Source of the DNA: Pseudomonas sp. P8_229
GTDB taxonomy: Bacteria; Pseudomonadota; Gammaproteobacteria; Pseudomonadales; Pseudomonadaceae
Reading direction: 5' to 3'
Length of the DNA: 64,000 nt
NCBI RefSeq assembly: GCF_034008635.1
Contig: NZ_CP125378.1
Span: forward strand, 1,416,001 to 1,480,000
Both the position numbers and the translations under genes were made by a program. Positions 37,109 to 48,994 of the stretch are shown one piece after another (within the stretch, counting starts at the first letter, position 1; every line of letters starts with the position of its first letter). The notes under the pieces are model-generated. The model was not told the origin of the DNA. It ran no database searches and saw nothing but the letters and a program-made list of their open reading frames with translations.

Positions 37109-38410
37109 TCAGTTCAGGTAAGGGGACCAGGACGGTTCTCTGACTTCGCCTTGAGCGGTAGGAAGCGGGAGCCTCACGCGTCCATTAATGGACACGAGCA
37201 TCAAGACTCCCCGGCCCTGCTGGCGGGTGGCGTAGATTACCATGGTGCCGTTGGGCGCAACAGTAGGCGACTCGTCCAGAGTGCTATCAGTTAGGATTTT
37301 TACACTTCCGCGCTGCAAATCCTGAGCCGCCACTTTGAAATTGGTGAAACCGTCCTGACGATGGATCATCACCAGGGTCTTTTCATCAGCCGAAAGCTTC
37401 GGGTTGGCGTTGTAGTTGCCGATGAAGGTCACTCGCTCCGCACCGCCGCCACTGGCGCTGGTTTTGTAGATCTGTGGTTTGCCGCCACGGTCCGAGGTGA
37501 AGTAGATGGTCGAACCATCCTTGCCCCAGTACGGTTCGGTGTTGATGCCAGGACCTGCAGTCACGCGAGTGATCTGACGCGAACCCAGGTTCATCACATA
37601 GATGTCCGGGTTGCCATCTTTCGACAGTACGAATGCCAGGCGATTGCCATCCGGCGACCAGGCTGGCGCGCCGTTCAGGCCTTCGAAGTTGGTGATCTGC
37701 TCACGGCGACCGGTGTCGATGTTCTGCATGAAGATGCGCGGACGCTTCTGCTCGAACGACACATAGGCGATGCGTTTGCCATCCGGTGCGAAACGCGGCG
37801 ACAGGATCGGCTCGCGCGATTGCAACAGAGTCACGGCGCGGGCACCGTCATAGTCCGAACGCTGCAGGGTGTAGCGAGTGTTCTTCTCGGAGAAACGCTC
37901 GGCTGTCACGTACAGCAGACGGGTCGAAAACGCACCTTTGATACCGGTAAGTTTTTCGAACGACTGGTCAGAGATGAAGTGCGCCATGTCACGCAGTTGC
38001 TCGGTAGTACCGGAAACACTGCCGTCAGCCACTTTCTGCTCGGTGGCCACGTTGAACAGTGCCCATTGCACCTGCAGACGGCCGCCCGCTGGAGCAATGC
38101 TGCCGACCATGATGAATTGAGCATTCACCGCCTTCCAGTCACGGAAGATGATTTCGCTCGGCTGGCTTGGCTGGCTGATCATGTTTTGCTTTGGAATCGG
38201 CGAGTAGTAGCCCGAATTCCGCAAATCGTTGCCAATGATTTCGGCCATATCGTCAGGCAGCACTGCACCGCCCTGGAAACCGAACGGCACTACGGCAATT
38301 GGCGTCGCCTGGGAGCTGCCACTGCTGACCAGGATATTTTTCTCTTCTGCGGTGGCCAGTCCTGCAAAGCAGAACATGACGACAAGCAGTCCTCGAAGAA
38401 GGTTTCTCAC
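37109..38410 (-). CDS. tolB: Tol-Pal system protein TolB
   Basis: A 433-residue periplasmic beta-propeller protein. Signal peptide 1-21; N-terminal domain to about 165; then a six-bladed propeller with repeating [19 protein letters not shown] units. The start is GTG at 38410 overlapping the tolA stop (GTGA). It binds Pal and TolA during outer-membrane constriction. Confidence 0.96.
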   Translation of the reverse strand: MRNLLRGLLVVMFCFAGLATAEEKNILVSSGSSQATPIAVVPFGFQGGAVLPDDMAEIIGNDLRNSGYYSPIPKQNMISQPSQPSEIIFRDWKAVNAQFIMVGSIAPAGGRLQVQWALFNVATEQKVADGSVSGTTEQLRDMAHFISDQSFEKLTGIKGAFSTRLLYVTAERFSEKNTRYTLQRSDYDGARAVTLLQSREPILSPRFAPDGKRIAYVSFEQKRPRIFMQNIDTGRREQITNFEGLNGAPAWSPDGNRLAFVLSKDGNPDIYVMNLGSRQITRVTAGPGINTEPYWGKDGSTIYFTSDRGGKPQIYKTSASGGGAERVTFIGNYNANPKLSADEKTLVMIHRQDGFTNFKVAAQDLQRGSVKILTDSTLDESPTVAPNGTMVIYATRQQGRGVLMLVSINGRVRLPLPTAQGEVREPSWSPYLN

Positions 38411-39471
38411 AAGGCTAGATCCTCAGGTGTGAATGTCATCTTGAATGAACGATAGGGTGCGAAATCCGCTGGACTCAAACCCTGCATTTCGGTCAATCGA
38501 CCAATATTTTTTACAGCCGCGACGGTAGAACTGTCGAACGGCGCGTCACCGCTGGATTGAAGAACCTTGACGCTCGAGATTGTTCCGTCAGGCAGCATGC
38601 CGATCTGCAGAGTCACTTTCATGCCTTTACGGGCAGACGGTGGCTGCGCCCAACCTTCAGATGCTCGCGCACGAATCAAGTCATCGAAGTTGCCAGCCGT
38701 TTCATCACCCAACTCATCCGACTTGGTAGCCTGACGCTCGGTTTTATCGGACAGCAAGTCAGCCAATGCCTGAGCCTTCTTGTCCTCTAGTGACTTACGG
38801 GCTGCATCCTGCGTTTTCTTCTTCGCAGCATCAGCGGCAGCTTTCTTCTTCGCGTCCTCGGCGACTTTCTTCTTCGCCTCTTCAGCTTCAGCTTTTTTCT
38901 TGGCGTCTTCGGCGGCTTTCTTCTTCGCGTCTTCGACGATCTTCTTCTTGGCTTCTTCAGCGGCCTCTTTCTTGGCCTCTTCCTTAGCCTCTTCTTCGGC
39001 TTTCTTCTTGGCTATATCAGCCAATTGTTTCTCTTCTGCCTTCTTGGCCTCGGCTTTCTTCGCATCGTCGGTTTTCTTGGCTTCATCAGCCTTTTTTGCC
39101 TCGTCCGCTTTCTTCGCCTGATCGGCCTTCTTGGCTTCCTCGGCCTTTTGAGCCGCTTCTTCTTTCTTTTGTTCCGCAGCCTTCACCGCTTCCTGCTCGA
39201 CCTTTTTCTGTTCCATCTGCTCGACTTCGGTCTGGCGCGCGGCGGATTTCTTCGCCTCACCCGCAATCTTCTGATTGGTCTGGGTGATTGCCGGACTTTT
39301 CGATTTCAGTTGGTACAAGGTCGCCTGGACAATCGGCTTGGCCGGCGGCAGCTCTGGTGTAAAGGCAAAACTGACGAACAGCATGCCGAACACCAGCACG
39401 TGCAGGACAATTGCCAGAACACTAGGCCAGAAGTAGCTTTCCGAGGCGGACGGCTCTCGCTGTTGCTGCAT
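38407..39471 (-). CDS. tolA: Cell envelope protein TolA
   Basis: A 354-residue inner-membrane protein. One membrane segment at about 13-35, a long Ala/Lys/Glu helix (about 65-250) built of AEEAKKKA-like repeats spanning the periplasm, and the C-terminal domain (from about 260, [19 protein letters not shown]) contacting TolB/Pal. Its ATG overlaps the tolR stop by one base (TGATG). The repeat length often varies between strains. Confidence 0.95.
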   Translation of the reverse strand: MQQQREPSASESYFWPSVLAIVLHVLVFGMLFVSFAFTPELPPAKPIVQATLYQLKSKSPAITQTNQKIAGEAKKSAARQTEVEQMEQKKVEQEAVKAAEQKKEEAAQKAEEAKKADQAKKADEAKKADEAKKTDDAKKAEAKKAEEKQLADIAKKKAEEEAKEEAKKEAAEEAKKKIVEDAKKKAAEDAKKKAEAEEAKKKVAEDAKKKAAADAAKKKTQDAARKSLEDKKAQALADLLSDKTERQATKSDELGDETAGNFDDLIRARASEGWAQPPSARKGMKVTLQIGMLPDGTISSVKVLQSSGDAPFDSSTVAAVKNIGRLTEMQGLSPADFAPYRSFKMTFTPEDLAL

Positions 39472-39932
39472 CAGGGGGCCTCGGTGATCAAGCCAACATT
39501 ACCGACCCCGGCTTTCTGCAACCCGCCCATGGCGCCCATGACGGAACCATAGTCGACGGTCTTGTCGCCGCGGATGAAGACCTGGGTACGTTTGCCGCCT
39601 TCAGTGCCGGCACGAATGATCTTGGTCACCGCGTCGGTCATTTGCGGCAGGGTCATGGCCCTGTCCTGTTGCTTCTCGGTATCGACTTCGCTGCCAAGGT
39701 TCCAGTAGTAGGTCTTGTCAGCCTTGATCGAAATGGTCAGGACCTGAGTGTTGTTGTCCTGCGGCAAGGCTTCGCTGGAAACCTTGGGCAGATCAACTTT
39801 CACGCCCTGATTGAGCATCGGCGCGGTCACCATGAAGATGACCAGCAGCACCAACATCACGTCGATGTAAGGCACCACGTTCATCTCGGCGACCGGCTTG
39901 CGCTTTTTGCGAGCTCGAGCGATTAAAGCCAT
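39471..39932 (-). CDS. tolR: TolR, ExbD-type motor protein
   Basis: A 153-residue protein with one N-terminal membrane helix (about 20-42, VPYIDVMLVLLVIFMVTAP) containing the essential Asp, and a periplasmic domain. With TolQ it harvests proton motive force for TolA. Lies 14 bp after tolQ. Confidence 0.96.
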   Translation of the reverse strand: MALIARARKKRKPVAEMNVVPYIDVMLVLLVIFMVTAPMLNQGVKVDLPKVSSEALPQDNNTQVLTISIKADKTYYWNLGSEVDTEKQQDRAMTLPQMTDAVTKIIRAGTEGGKRTQVFIRGDKTVDYGSVMGAMGGLQKAGVGNVGLITEAP

Positions 39933-39946
39933 TGGAAATTACCTGC

Positions 39947-40642
39947 TTATTCTTCGCTGGTGTGCACTTTGCGGTGCAGGATCGCCTGGAATTCATCGGC
40001 GAAGGTGTAGTAGCGGCTCAGCAAGGTTTCGCTGCGGGCAGAGAAACGGTTGTAAGCAATAACGGCCGGGATCGCGGCGAACAGGCCGATCGCCGTGGCG
40101 ATCAAGGCTTCGGCGATACCCGGGGCCACGGTGGCCAGGGTCGCTTGCTGGGCCTGAGCCAGACCACGGAAGGAGTTCATAATGCCCCATACGGTACCGA
40201 ACAGACCGATGTACGGGCTGACCGAACCGACGGTGGCGAGAAACGGCAGGCTCTGCTCCAGCTTCTCTTCTTCACGAGAGATGGCAACACGCATGGCACG
40301 CGCCACACCTTCCATCACCGCCTCAGGATCGACGCCTGGCTGCTGACGCAGACGGGAGAACTCCTTGAAGCCGGCACGGAAGATCTGCTCCACGCCCGAA
40401 TCCGGATCCGGGTTGCTGCCGGCCTGACGGTACAGCTTGGACAGGTCGATACCCGACCAGAAGCGCTCTTCGAAGCTCTCCAGGGCGCGTCGACCGGCGC
40501 GCAGCAGGTTGCTGCGCTGAAAGATCATGATCCATGAGGTCACCGATGCGGCCACCAGGGTCAACATTACCAACTGCACCACGATGCTGGCATTGCTGAC
40601 CAGGCTCCACATGGAGGAATGGTCGACGACGTTAGCTTCCAC
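39947..40642 (-). CDS. tolQ: TolQ, ExbB-type motor protein
   Basis: A 231-residue inner-membrane protein with three membrane segments (about 18-38, 135-158, 168-190). The conserved [16 protein letters not shown] and [20 protein letters not shown] are the MotA/TolQ/ExbB signature. The start is GTG 40642 (AGGAG at 7 nt), overlapping ybgC by 11 nt. Confidence 0.96.
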   Translation of the reverse strand: MEANVVDHSSMWSLVSNASIVVQLVMLTLVAASVTSWIMIFQRSNLLRAGRRALESFEERFWSGIDLSKLYRQAGSNPDPDSGVEQIFRAGFKEFSRLRQQPGVDPEAVMEGVARAMRVAISREEEKLEQSLPFLATVGSVSPYIGLFGTVWGIMNSFRGLAQAQQATLATVAPGIAEALIATAIGLFAAIPAVIAYNRFSARSETLLSRYYTFADEFQAILHRKVHTSEE

Positions 40643-41099
40643 GCTTTATCTCCTGCTTTGAGTGTTTACCCGTGCCGCCCGCGTCGGCAAAGGCCGCACG
40701 CAAGGATTCGGGCATGGCCCGGGGTTTCAAACTTTCGGTGCGCACACAGGCCACCAGAAACTGCCCCTCACAGAGCAGCACATTATCCGTGGCCCGCCTG
40801 ACCTGCTGTTTAAAGCGCAGGCTGGCACGGTTCAATTCGATTACATCAGCGCTTACCAGCAGTTCGTCGTCCAGTCGCGCCGGCGCGTGATAGCGCGCTT
40901 CGCTGGAATGCACGACAAACAACAGATCCTCCCCGGCCAGTTCCGACTGGGCAAAGCCCAGCGTCCGGAGCCGCTCGGTTCGAGCCCGTTCCATAAACTT
41001 GAGGTAATTAACGTAATACACGATGCCGCCGGCATCGGTGTCCTCGTAATAAACGCGACAACGATGTGCGAACGGCTCAAGCCCGTTTTGCGCGCGCAT
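40632..41099 (-). CDS. ybgC: Acyl-CoA thioesterase YbgC
   Basis: A 155-residue hotdog-fold thioesterase. [26 protein letters not shown] contains the catalytic Asp (about 20) typical of the 4HBT/YbgC group. First gene of the tol-pal operon, where it is nearly always found in proteobacteria. No strong ribosome-binding site is seen before ATG 41099. Confidence 0.95.
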   Translation of the reverse strand: MRAQNGLEPFAHRCRVYYEDTDAGGIVYYVNYLKFMERARTERLRTLGFAQSELAGEDLLFVVHSSEARYHAPARLDDELLVSADVIELNRASLRFKQQVRRATDNVLLCEGQFLVACVRTESLKPRAMPESLRAAFADAGGTGKHSKQEIKRGS

Positions 41100-41226
41100 A
41101 CTCTAGTGCTTACTCCTCGGGTTGCCAATCCAGCCAGGCAACTGTTTTTCATTGTTCAAAGGCTTTACCGCAAAAGTACCGCCCTGTGACAGTACAAACG
41201 CTGAATAAATCGACAATAAATGTGTA

Positions 41227-42288
41227 CTAATCGTCTACCGCATCGGGAAACTCGTCTACCACGGGCATCTCGCCCATTCGTGACGGAATGTTTAAACCGA
41301 AATGCAGGTACGCATGCCGTGTCACCACCCTGCCCCGTGGCGTGCGCATGATGTAACCCTGCTGAATCAGGTACGGCTCCAGCACATCCTCGATGGTGTG
41401 GCGTTCTTCACTGATCGCCGCCGCCAGGCTGTCGATGCCCACCGGACCGCCGTCGAACTTCTCGATCATGGTCAGCAGCAAGCGCCGGTCCTGATGATCG
41501 AAGCCGTGTTCGTCGACATCCAGCAGGTTAAGCGCCAGATCGGCGACTGCCTTGGTGATGTGGCCCTTGGCCCGGACTTCAGCAAAATCGCGTACCCGCC
41601 GCAGCAGACGGTTGGCGATTCGCGGCGTACCGCGGGCGCGGCGAGCCACCTCAAAGGCGCCCTCCGGATCCAGCGGCAAGCCGAGAATATTCGCCGAGCG
41701 GCTGACAATCGTCGACAGATCGGCGGTGTTGTAGAACTCAAGACGCTGGACAATACCGAAGCGGTCACGCAACGGGTTGGTCAGCATGCCGGCGCGGGTG
41801 GTGGCACCGACGAGAGTGAACGGTGGCAGGTCCAGCTTGATCGACCGCGCCGCTGGCCCTTCGCCGATCATGATGTCGAGCTGAAAGTCTTCCATGGCCG
41901 GATACAGCACTTCTTCCACGATCGGCGACAGACGATGGATTTCATCGATGAACAGCACGTCGTGCGGTTCAAGATTGGTCAGCAATGCCGCCAGATCGCC
42001 CGGACGTTCAAGCACCGGGCCGGACGTGCTCTTGATCGACACACCCATTTCCTGGGCGATGATGTTGGCCAGGGTGGTTTTACCCAGCCCCGGGGGGCCG
42101 AAGATCAGCGTGTGATCGAGGGATTCGTTACGGCCACGGGCGGCCTGGATGAACAGTTCCATCTGCTCGCGGACCGTCGGCTGGCCAATGTAGTCGGCCA
42201 GGCTGACAGGGCGAATGGCCCGGTCCTGGACTTCTTCGCGCTCGCGCGGGCTGTGCGCGGCGGCGATCAGACGATCAGCTTCAATCAC
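41227..42288 (-). CDS. ruvB: Holliday junction branch migration ATPase RuvB
   Basis: A 353-residue AAA+ motor. Walker [14 protein letters not shown], Walker [10 protein letters not shown], and [21 protein letters not shown]. The start is GTG at 42288, directly abutting the ruvA stop. With RuvA it drives branch migration. Confidence 0.97.
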   Translation of the reverse strand: MIEADRLIAAAHSPREREEVQDRAIRPVSLADYIGQPTVREQMELFIQAARGRNESLDHTLIFGPPGLGKTTLANIIAQEMGVSIKSTSGPVLERPGDLAALLTNLEPHDVLFIDEIHRLSPIVEEVLYPAMEDFQLDIMIGEGPAARSIKLDLPPFTLVGATTRAGMLTNPLRDRFGIVQRLEFYNTADLSTIVSRSANILGLPLDPEGAFEVARRARGTPRIANRLLRRVRDFAEVRAKGHITKAVADLALNLLDVDEHGFDHQDRRLLLTMIEKFDGGPVGIDSLAAAISEERHTIEDVLEPYLIQQGYIMRTPRGRVVTRHAYLHFGLNIPSRMGEMPVVDEFPDAVDD

Positions 42289-42897
42289 TTAAATCATTCC
42301 CTTCAGGGCGCGGCGGATCATGTCTTCACTGCTCAGGTTCTTGTCCTTGATGGCGGAAATCGCCTTGCTCGCTTCCTGCGGCTTGTAGCCCAGGGAAATC
42401 AGCGCGCTGACCGCATCGTTTTCTGCGGTGTTGACCGGCGCCGGACCGTCCGGCTGGTTCGGCACCAGGGCGAACATCGCCGGCACGGTTTCCCAGGCCT
42501 TGAAGCGGTCTTTCAGTTCGACCAGCAGACGCTCGGCGGTTTTCTTGCCGACACCCGGGACCTTGGTCAGTGCCGAAGTGTCCTGAGATTGCACGCAGCG
42601 GATCAGCTCGTCGACTTCCAGGCTCGACATCAGGGCCAGGGCCAGTTTCGGCCCGACACCATTGAGACGGATCAATTCGCGAAAAAAGTCTCGCTCACGC
42701 TTGCCGGCGAAACCATAGAGTAACTGCGCGTCTTCGCGTACGACCAAATGGGTGTGCAACGTCAGCGGTTCACCGACCGACGGCAGACGATAAAGGGTGG
42801 TCATGGGCACTTCCAGCTCATACCCGAGGCCGTTTACATCCAGAATCAGGTGCGGCGGCTGTTTCTCAGCCAGGGTGCCGCGCAAGCGTCCAATCAC
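42289..42897 (-). CDS. ruvA: Holliday junction DNA-binding protein RuvA
   Basis: A 202-residue protein beginning [20 protein letters not shown] with an OB fold, tandem helix-hairpin-helix ([37 protein letters not shown]) and a C-terminal RuvB-binding domain (about 150-200). GTG start at 42897. Confidence 0.96.
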   Translation of the reverse strand: MIGRLRGTLAEKQPPHLILDVNGLGYELEVPMTTLYRLPSVGEPLTLHTHLVVREDAQLLYGFAGKRERDFFRELIRLNGVGPKLALALMSSLEVDELIRCVQSQDTSALTKVPGVGKKTAERLLVELKDRFKAWETVPAMFALVPNQPDGPAPVNTAENDAVSALISLGYKPQEASKAISAIKDKNLSSEDMIRRALKGMI

Positions 42898-43012
42898 GTT
42901 TCAGATCCTTGAGCGTTGACCAGCCGGGGGCTGGCGACTATCGAAAGGCGGATTCCTGGCCGACGACCCAGGCGCAGGAAATCCGCTTTCAGGAAAATTG
43001 ATGCTGATGCTA

Positions 43013-43540
43013 TCAGAGACGCAGGCGCCCGCCACGACTGCGTGCCGTTCCCAAGCCGTGCGGCAGCAGACTGGAACGGGTGTGTGCATGGCAAATGGCA
43101 ATGGCCAGGGCGTCCGAGGCATCGATTTGCGGTTTGCTGGTCAGCTTGAGCATGTGCATGACCATCATCTGCACCTGCTCTTTATTGGCGGCGCCGGTGC
43201 CGACCACGGCCTGCTTGACCTGAGTGGCCGTGTACTCGGCAATTTCCAGACACTCTTCGGCGCCGGCAACAATCGCTGCGCCGCGCGCCTGCCCGAGCTT
43301 CAACGCAGAGTCGGCGTTCTTCGCCATGAATACCTTTTCGATGCCCATGGTTATCGGGCCATATGTCTGGATGATTTCACGCACGCCGCGATAGACAATC
43401 TGCAGACGCTCATGCAATTCGCCAGCACCTGTGCGAATACAGCCCGAGGCCACATAAATGCAGCCGCCGCGTCCGGTATCGCGAACAATCCCGTAACCGG
43501 TGATGCGCGAGCCAGGGTCGATACCAAGAATTAAAGTCAT
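43013..43540 (-). CDS. ruvC: Crossover junction endonuclease RuvC
   Basis: A 175-residue resolvase. [15 protein letters not shown] holds the first catalytic Asp, [20 protein letters not shown] the Glu, and [14 protein letters not shown] the final Asp pair. It lies 115 bp upstream of ruvA in the same direction. Confidence 0.96.
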   Translation of the reverse strand: MTLILGIDPGSRITGYGIVRDTGRGGCIYVASGCIRTGAGELHERLQIVYRGVREIIQTYGPITMGIEKVFMAKNADSALKLGQARGAAIVAGAEECLEIAEYTATQVKQAVVGTGAANKEQVQMMVMHMLKLTSKPQIDASDALAIAICHAHTRSSLLPHGLGTARSRGGRLRL

Positions 43541-43591
43541 AACGCCTGCAGATTTGGTAAAAGCACGATTTTCAAATCAACCCATAACAAA

Positions 43592-43681
43592 TGTGGGAGC
43601 GAGCCTGCTCGCGAAAGCGGTTTCATCATCAGCAACGATGTTGCCTGAAAATCCGCCTTCGCGAGCAAGCCCGCCCCCACA
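43592..43681. repeat. Hybrid REP doublet
   Basis: The left arm is TGTGGGAGCGAGCCTGCTCG but the right arm is the complement of the GCGGGCTTGCTCGCGAAGGC type, so the two arms come from different REP variants. It sits between yebC and ruvC. Confidence 0.85.
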
Positions 43682-43698
43682 TTCAAGCCTAGTCGCTC

Positions 43699-44445
43699 TC
43701 AACCGAGCTGAGCGGCCACGTCTTCCGGAATGTCCGCGTTGGAGTAGACGTTCTGCACGTCATCCAGGTCCTCGAGCATGTCGATCAGCTTGAGCACCTT
43801 CTCCGCGCCATCCAGATCCAGCTCGGCGCTGGTGGTCGGCTGCATGACGATTTCTGCGTCATCACCCTTGAAGCCAGCCGCTTCCAGCGCGTTGCGCACG
43901 GCATAGAAGCTGGTGAACGAGGTGAACACGTCAATCGAGCCATCTTCATGGCTGACCACGTCGTCGGCATCGGCTTCCAGCGCCGCCTCGGTCAGGGCAT
44001 CTTCGTCGACGCCCGGGGCGAAGCTGATCTGGCCCTTGCGTTCGAACAGATAGGCCACCGAACCGTCAGTGCCGAGGTTGCCGCCACACTTGCTGAATGC
44101 ATGACGTACGGCTGCAGCGGTACGGTTGCGGTTGTCGGTCATGCACTCGACCATCACCGCTACGCCGCCCGGGCCGTAACCTTCATAGGTCAGCTCTTCA
44201 ACGTTGTCCGCTTCGGTCGCACCGGCGCCACGCGCCACGGCACGGTCGATGATGTCACGGCTCATGTTCGCGCTCAGCGCTTTATCCAGCGCCAGGCGCA
44301 GACGCGGGTTGGAACCCGGGTCGCCGCCGCCCTGACGGGCCGCAACGGTCAGTTCACGGATCCACTTGGTGAAGATCTTGCCTCTCTTGGCATCCTGACG
44401 TTCTTTGCGGTGCTTGATGTTCGCCCACTTGGAATGACCTGCCAT
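43699..44445 (-). CDS. yebC: YebC/PmpR-family transcriptional regulator
   Basis: A 248-residue protein starting [22 protein letters not shown], the invariant YebC opening, with [20 protein letters not shown] midway. In P. aeruginosa the gene at this place (PmpR, recalled) represses pqsR; other YebC proteins act on translation of proline-rich stretches. Upstream of ruvC, downstream of aspS. Confidence 0.95.
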   Translation of the reverse strand: MAGHSKWANIKHRKERQDAKRGKIFTKWIRELTVAARQGGGDPGSNPRLRLALDKALSANMSRDIIDRAVARGAGATEADNVEELTYEGYGPGGVAVMVECMTDNRNRTAAAVRHAFSKCGGNLGTDGSVAYLFERKGQISFAPGVDEDALTEAALEADADDVVSHEDGSIDVFTSFTSFYAVRNALEAAGFKGDDAEIVMQPTTSAELDLDGAEKVLKLIDMLEDLDDVQNVYSNADIPEDVAAQLG

Positions 44446-44534
44446 AACTCGCTCCGAATTCTCTTTGAAACGTTGCCCGCCCTGCTCATGCAGCGGCCAG
44501 CAAACAAAAAAATCTCGACCTGCTCTCTATAGAA

Positions 44535-44563
44535 AGAAAAAAGGCGCATCCGAAGATGCGCCT
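44535..44563 (-). terminator. Intrinsic terminator after aspS
   Basis: On the minus strand AGGCGCATC-TTCG-GATGCGCCT followed by TTTTT; a 9-bp stem with a stable UUCG tetraloop. Confidence 0.93.
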
Positions 44564-44574
44564 CCAGGCCCGTC

Positions 44575-46350
<1,776 letters not shown>

Positions 46351-46450
46351 GGTAGTGGTTTCGCTTCTCGTAATTCGAAATTCGGTGGAGATCCCGTCGC
46401 CATCAAGCATTGCGGAATCTCACGCGTGTCGTTCGACCTGGGCCTGAACC

Positions 46451-46672
46451 CTAGTCAGATTTGTCGCCACCGGCCAGATTCTTCTTGGCTCCGGTCTTGA
46501 AATCGGTTTCGTACCAACCGCTGCCGCTGAGGCGAAAACCCGGCATGGACAGCTGTTTCTTGAGCTCTGGCGCCTGACAGGCAGGGCAGTCGACCAGCGG
46601 TGCCTCGCTGATCTTTTGAATGGCTTCCAACTGATGACCACAGGAAGCACATTGGTAATCGTACATCGGCAT
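46451..46672 (-). CDS. FmdB-type zinc-ribbon protein
   Basis: A 73-residue protein with two CxxC knuckles (YQCASCGHQ and VDCPACQAP), beginning MPMYDYQC as do FmdB/putative regulatory proteins. Function unknown. It precedes aspS by 100 bp and probably shares its promoter. Confidence 0.9.
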   Translation of the reverse strand: MPMYDYQCASCGHQLEAIQKISEAPLVDCPACQAPELKKQLSMPGFRLSGSGWYETDFKTGAKKNLAGGDKSD

Positions 46673-46731
46673 GGGGGTGTCTCGGCGATCAGATTGCCAC
46701 CGCGCGCAGGGCTTTGCGGCGAAAGAGCGGG

Positions 46732-46737
46732 ATTATA
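46732..46737 (-). promoter_or_regulatory. -10 element before the zinc-ribbon gene and aspS
   Basis: A perfect TATAAT on the minus strand, about 60 nt before the zinc-ribbon start. The -35 (CTGCAC, 17 bp away) is poor and overlaps the hairpin at 46748-46781. Confidence 0.45.
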
Positions 46738-46747
46738 TCCATTAAAT

Positions 46748-46781
46748 GCGGGCTGTGCAGCCGTAAGACTGCACAGCCCGC
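46748..46781 (-). terminator. Hairpin after the ribbon-helix-helix gene
   Basis: Perfect 13-bp arms GCGGGCTGTGCAG / CTGCACAGCCCGC with an 8-nt loop just after the stop at 46806. Only ATTT follows on the minus strand, so termination may be partial. Confidence 0.65.
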
Positions 46782-46805
46782 CACGTCATTTCAAGTATTG
46801 CCCGT

Positions 46806-47141
46806 TCAGGGCATCACGGCCGACGGGGTAGCGCGCAGGCCATTCATCACGCACACCACCCGCACCAGACCGCTGAAGTTTTTCACCCCGCCATGACGCA
46901 AGTGCACTTGACGGTCCACATGGGACAGCAGCGTACTGACCGAACAGCCGTTGTCTTCGGCCATCGCGCCAAGAATGTTCCAGTAAACCTGCTCGAGCCT
47001 CAGGCAGGTCGCAAAACCATTCAAACGCACCGACCTGGACAGCGGCCGGATCAGCTCGAAGTCGAAATCACTGACAAACGGATCGACCTTCATCTCCTGT
47101 TGCGAACCGATATGTTCGCTTCGCCTGTCTCCACCTACCAT
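46806..47141 (-). CDS. Ribbon-helix-helix domain protein
   Basis: A 111-residue protein whose core (LSRSVRLNGFATCLRLEQVY, then DNGCSVSTLLSHVDRQ) matches the RHH_4 family of small DNA-binding-like proteins. AAGGAG lies 10 nt before ATG 47141. No partner toxin is next to it, so a toxin-antitoxin role is not supported. Targets unknown. Confidence 0.75.
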   Translation of the reverse strand: MVGGDRRSEHIGSQQEMKVDPFVSDFDFELIRPLSRSVRLNGFATCLRLEQVYWNILGAMAEDNGCSVSTLLSHVDRQVHLRHGGVKNFSGLVRVVCVMNGLRATPSAVMP

Positions 47142-47287
47142 ATCGCTGACACTCCTTTGTCATCGCTGCTTTTATAAAGACAATTTCCTGTGCCCTCATA
47201 AAAACGCAGACGCAAAGTTAGCGCCAGATGACTAGTTGCCCATCTGCGTAGGATAAGCCGACATAATCAGTAAGATTTGAAACAGTA

Positions 47288-47318
47288 CGCGGACATCCAC
47301 CACCCCGGGACGTCCGCG
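47288..47318 (-). terminator. Possible terminator after dps
   Basis: CGCGGAC / GTCCGCG, 7-bp arms with a 17-nt loop, 11 bp beyond the dps stop. No T-tract, so only tentative. Confidence 0.4.
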
Positions 47319-47328
47319 CACCTGGTGA

Positions 47329-47799
47329 TCAGGTCTCCAGCAACGCGCGCAGCATCCAGGCAGTCTTCTCGTGCACCTGCATGCGCTGGGTCAGCAGGTC
47401 GGCCGTCGGTTCATCACTGACCTTGTCCAGCAACGGGAAGATGCCGCGAGCGGTGCGCGTCACCGCTTCCTGCCCCTCGACCAACTGCTTGATCATGTTC
47501 TCGGCACTGGGCACCCCCTCTTCTTCCTTGATGGAAGAAAGACGCGCGTAGGTGGCGTAGGCTCCCGGCGCCGGAAAGCCCAGGGCGCGAATGCGCTCCG
47601 CGATCAGGTCCACGGCCAGGGCCAGCTCGTTGTACTGCTCTTCGAACATCAGATGCAGGGTCCTGAACATGGGACCTGTGACGTTCCAGTGGAAGTTATG
47701 GGTTTTCAGATACAGCACGTAGGTGTCCGACAGCAGCCGCGACAGCCCCTCGACGATGGACTTGCGGTCTTCTTCACTGATACCGATATCGATTGCCAT
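47329..47799 (-). CDS. Dps-family DNA-binding stress/ferritin-like protein
   Basis: A 156-residue four-helix protein. Ferroxidase-site residues are in [25 protein letters not shown] (His, then Asp/Glu at the dimer interface). It stores iron and protects DNA from peroxide. GGGGG lies before ATG 47799. The Lys-rich N-terminal tail of E. coli Dps is absent, so DNA binding is uncertain. Confidence 0.94.
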   Translation of the reverse strand: MAIDIGISEEDRKSIVEGLSRLLSDTYVLYLKTHNFHWNVTGPMFRTLHLMFEEQYNELALAVDLIAERIRALGFPAPGAYATYARLSSIKEEEGVPSAENMIKQLVEGQEAVTRTARGIFPLLDKVSDEPTADLLTQRMQVHEKTAWMLRALLET

Positions 47800-47934
47800 G
47801 TTTACCCCCTAAGGCGATTGGACTCATCCAGCAGGTGCAGACCCACTCTAGCAAGGCAACCGCCACCTCGCAGCCGGCAATCGGCGCGCGCGGTGCGACA
47901 AATCGACCGGGCAGGTGCCGCTGGCCGGGGTGAT

Positions 47935-47963
47935 TTGAGTAGCCGCAGGCTTTGCTGTTAAAT
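47935..47963 (+). promoter_or_regulatory. Sigma-70-like promoter of the membrane cold-shock-domain gene
   Basis: TTGAGT, a 17-bp spacer, TTAAAT. It predicts a leader of about 140 nt. Confidence 0.55.
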
Positions 47964-47974
47964 AGGCAGTGTGT

Positions 47975-48004
47975 CGCTACGCCCCATTTTTCGGGGGTGT
48001 GGCG
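47975..48004 (+). other. 5'-proximal leader hairpin
   Basis: CGCTACGCCCC pairs with GGGGTGTGGCG (two G-U pairs) around an AT-rich loop, within about five nt of the predicted RNA 5' end. It may protect the mRNA or respond to temperature. Confidence 0.5.
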
Positions 48005-48109
48005 CATAGGCTGATGCCGGGCACGTGTCCAACGCCTCTTTATTGTTCCGAAGCGAACCGTGCGCCTTCAGCTCTTCCTTATGAGCCGTCATAACGTGAG
48101 CCAATCAAA

Positions 48110-48712
48110 ATGTTGAAAATCGTCCACCTGCTAATGGGCGCAGCGGCCTTGCTGCTGTCGTTCATACCTAGCTTGAAATCCGAAGCCGTTCCTTACCTGC
48201 AACAACCCGATGCACTTTACCTGGCCTTTTTCGGCCTGCTGAACCTGGTCATCGCTCCAGTGATCCCTTACTGGAACAAAGGCCCGCGCCAGCATCTGCA
48301 AAACCTGGTCAGCGCTCTTCTCGTGCTGACTGTCGTCCTGCAAACCCTGACCCTGATCGCTCCGATGCCAGTCATCGCCGGTCAACCGGCCGTGTTGTTC
48401 AGCCTGGTGATTGCCCTGGTTGCCGTGGTCCTGCACCTGGCCGTCAGCTTTTACAAGTCTTCGCCGGCGGCTGCACCTGCCAGCTATGACATGAGCAACC
48501 GCGATACCGGGACCGTCAAGTGGTTCAACACCTCTAAAGGCTTCGGCTTTATTTCCCGGGATTCCGGTGATGATATTTTCGTGCACTTTCGTGCAATCCG
48601 TGGCGAAGGCCACCGCGTTCTGGTCGAAGGCCAGCGCGTGGAGTTCTCGGTAATGAACCGTGATAAAGGCCTGCAAGCCGAGGACGTGATCGCCGCCCTG
48701 CCGCGTCGCTGA
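48110..48712 (+). CDS. Membrane-anchored cold-shock-domain protein
   Basis: A 200-residue fusion. Residues 1-115 hold about four hydrophobic helices ([73 protein letters not shown]). Residues 128-200 are a complete cold-shock domain with RNP1 KGFGFI and RNP2 IFVHF. An internal ATG (48491) before [11 protein letters not shown] could yield a soluble domain, though it lacks a good ribosome-binding site. A strong terminator follows. The RNA-binding domain would face the cytoplasm if helix number is even. Confidence 0.88.
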   Translation: MLKIVHLLMGAAALLLSFIPSLKSEAVPYLQQPDALYLAFFGLLNLVIAPVIPYWNKGPRQHLQNLVSALLVLTVVLQTLTLIAPMPVIAGQPAVLFSLVIALVAVVLHLAVSFYKSSPAAAPASYDMSNRDTGTVKWFNTSKGFGFISRDSGDDIFVHFRAIRGEGHRVLVEGQRVEFSVMNRDKGLQAEDVIAALPRR

Positions 48713-48723
48713 TCCCTGGCAAT

Positions 48724-48761
48724 AAAAAACCGCGAACAGCCAGGCTGTTCGCGGTTTTTTT
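48724..48761. terminator. Bidirectional intrinsic terminator
   Basis: AAAAACCGCGAACAG and CTGTTCGCGGTTTTT around CCAGG, flanked by A- and T-runs, so it works for the plus-strand gene and for the convergent slyX transcript. Confidence 0.93.
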
Positions 48762-48784
48762 ATGCCCGCCCAAAGGGGCTGACA

Positions 48785-48991
48785 TCAATAGTGTGGCGGC
48801 GGCGCCTCTTCTTCAAATGAGTCGAACTGCCCGACCATTTCTTCCTGACGCTTGAGCAGTGCCGCCATTTGCAGCTGCAGACGCTCGATCACACGCTGCT
48901 GCGCCACCAGCTCGTCGTTCAACGCCTGAATGGTGTCATCCTGGAAGGCCAGACGGCTTTCCAGATCGGTAACGCGCGCTTCAAGGCTCAT
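48785..48991 (-). CDS. slyX: SlyX family protein
   Basis: A 68-residue coiled-coil protein: [20 protein letters not shown] with heptads throughout and the typical PPPHY C-terminus. Function unknown. It follows the HIT gene by three bases. Confidence 0.93.
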   Translation of the reverse strand: MSLEARVTDLESRLAFQDDTIQALNDELVAQQRVIERLQLQMAALLKRQEEMVGQFDSFEEEAPPPHY

Positions 48992-48994
48992 GAT

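Larger units (their letters stand above)
47800..48109. other. Divergent region between dps and the cold-shock-domain gene
   Basis: 310 bp without a gene. It holds the plus-strand promoter at 47935-47963 and the hairpin at 47975-48004. No clear OxyR or RpoS element for dps was recognised. Confidence 0.6.
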
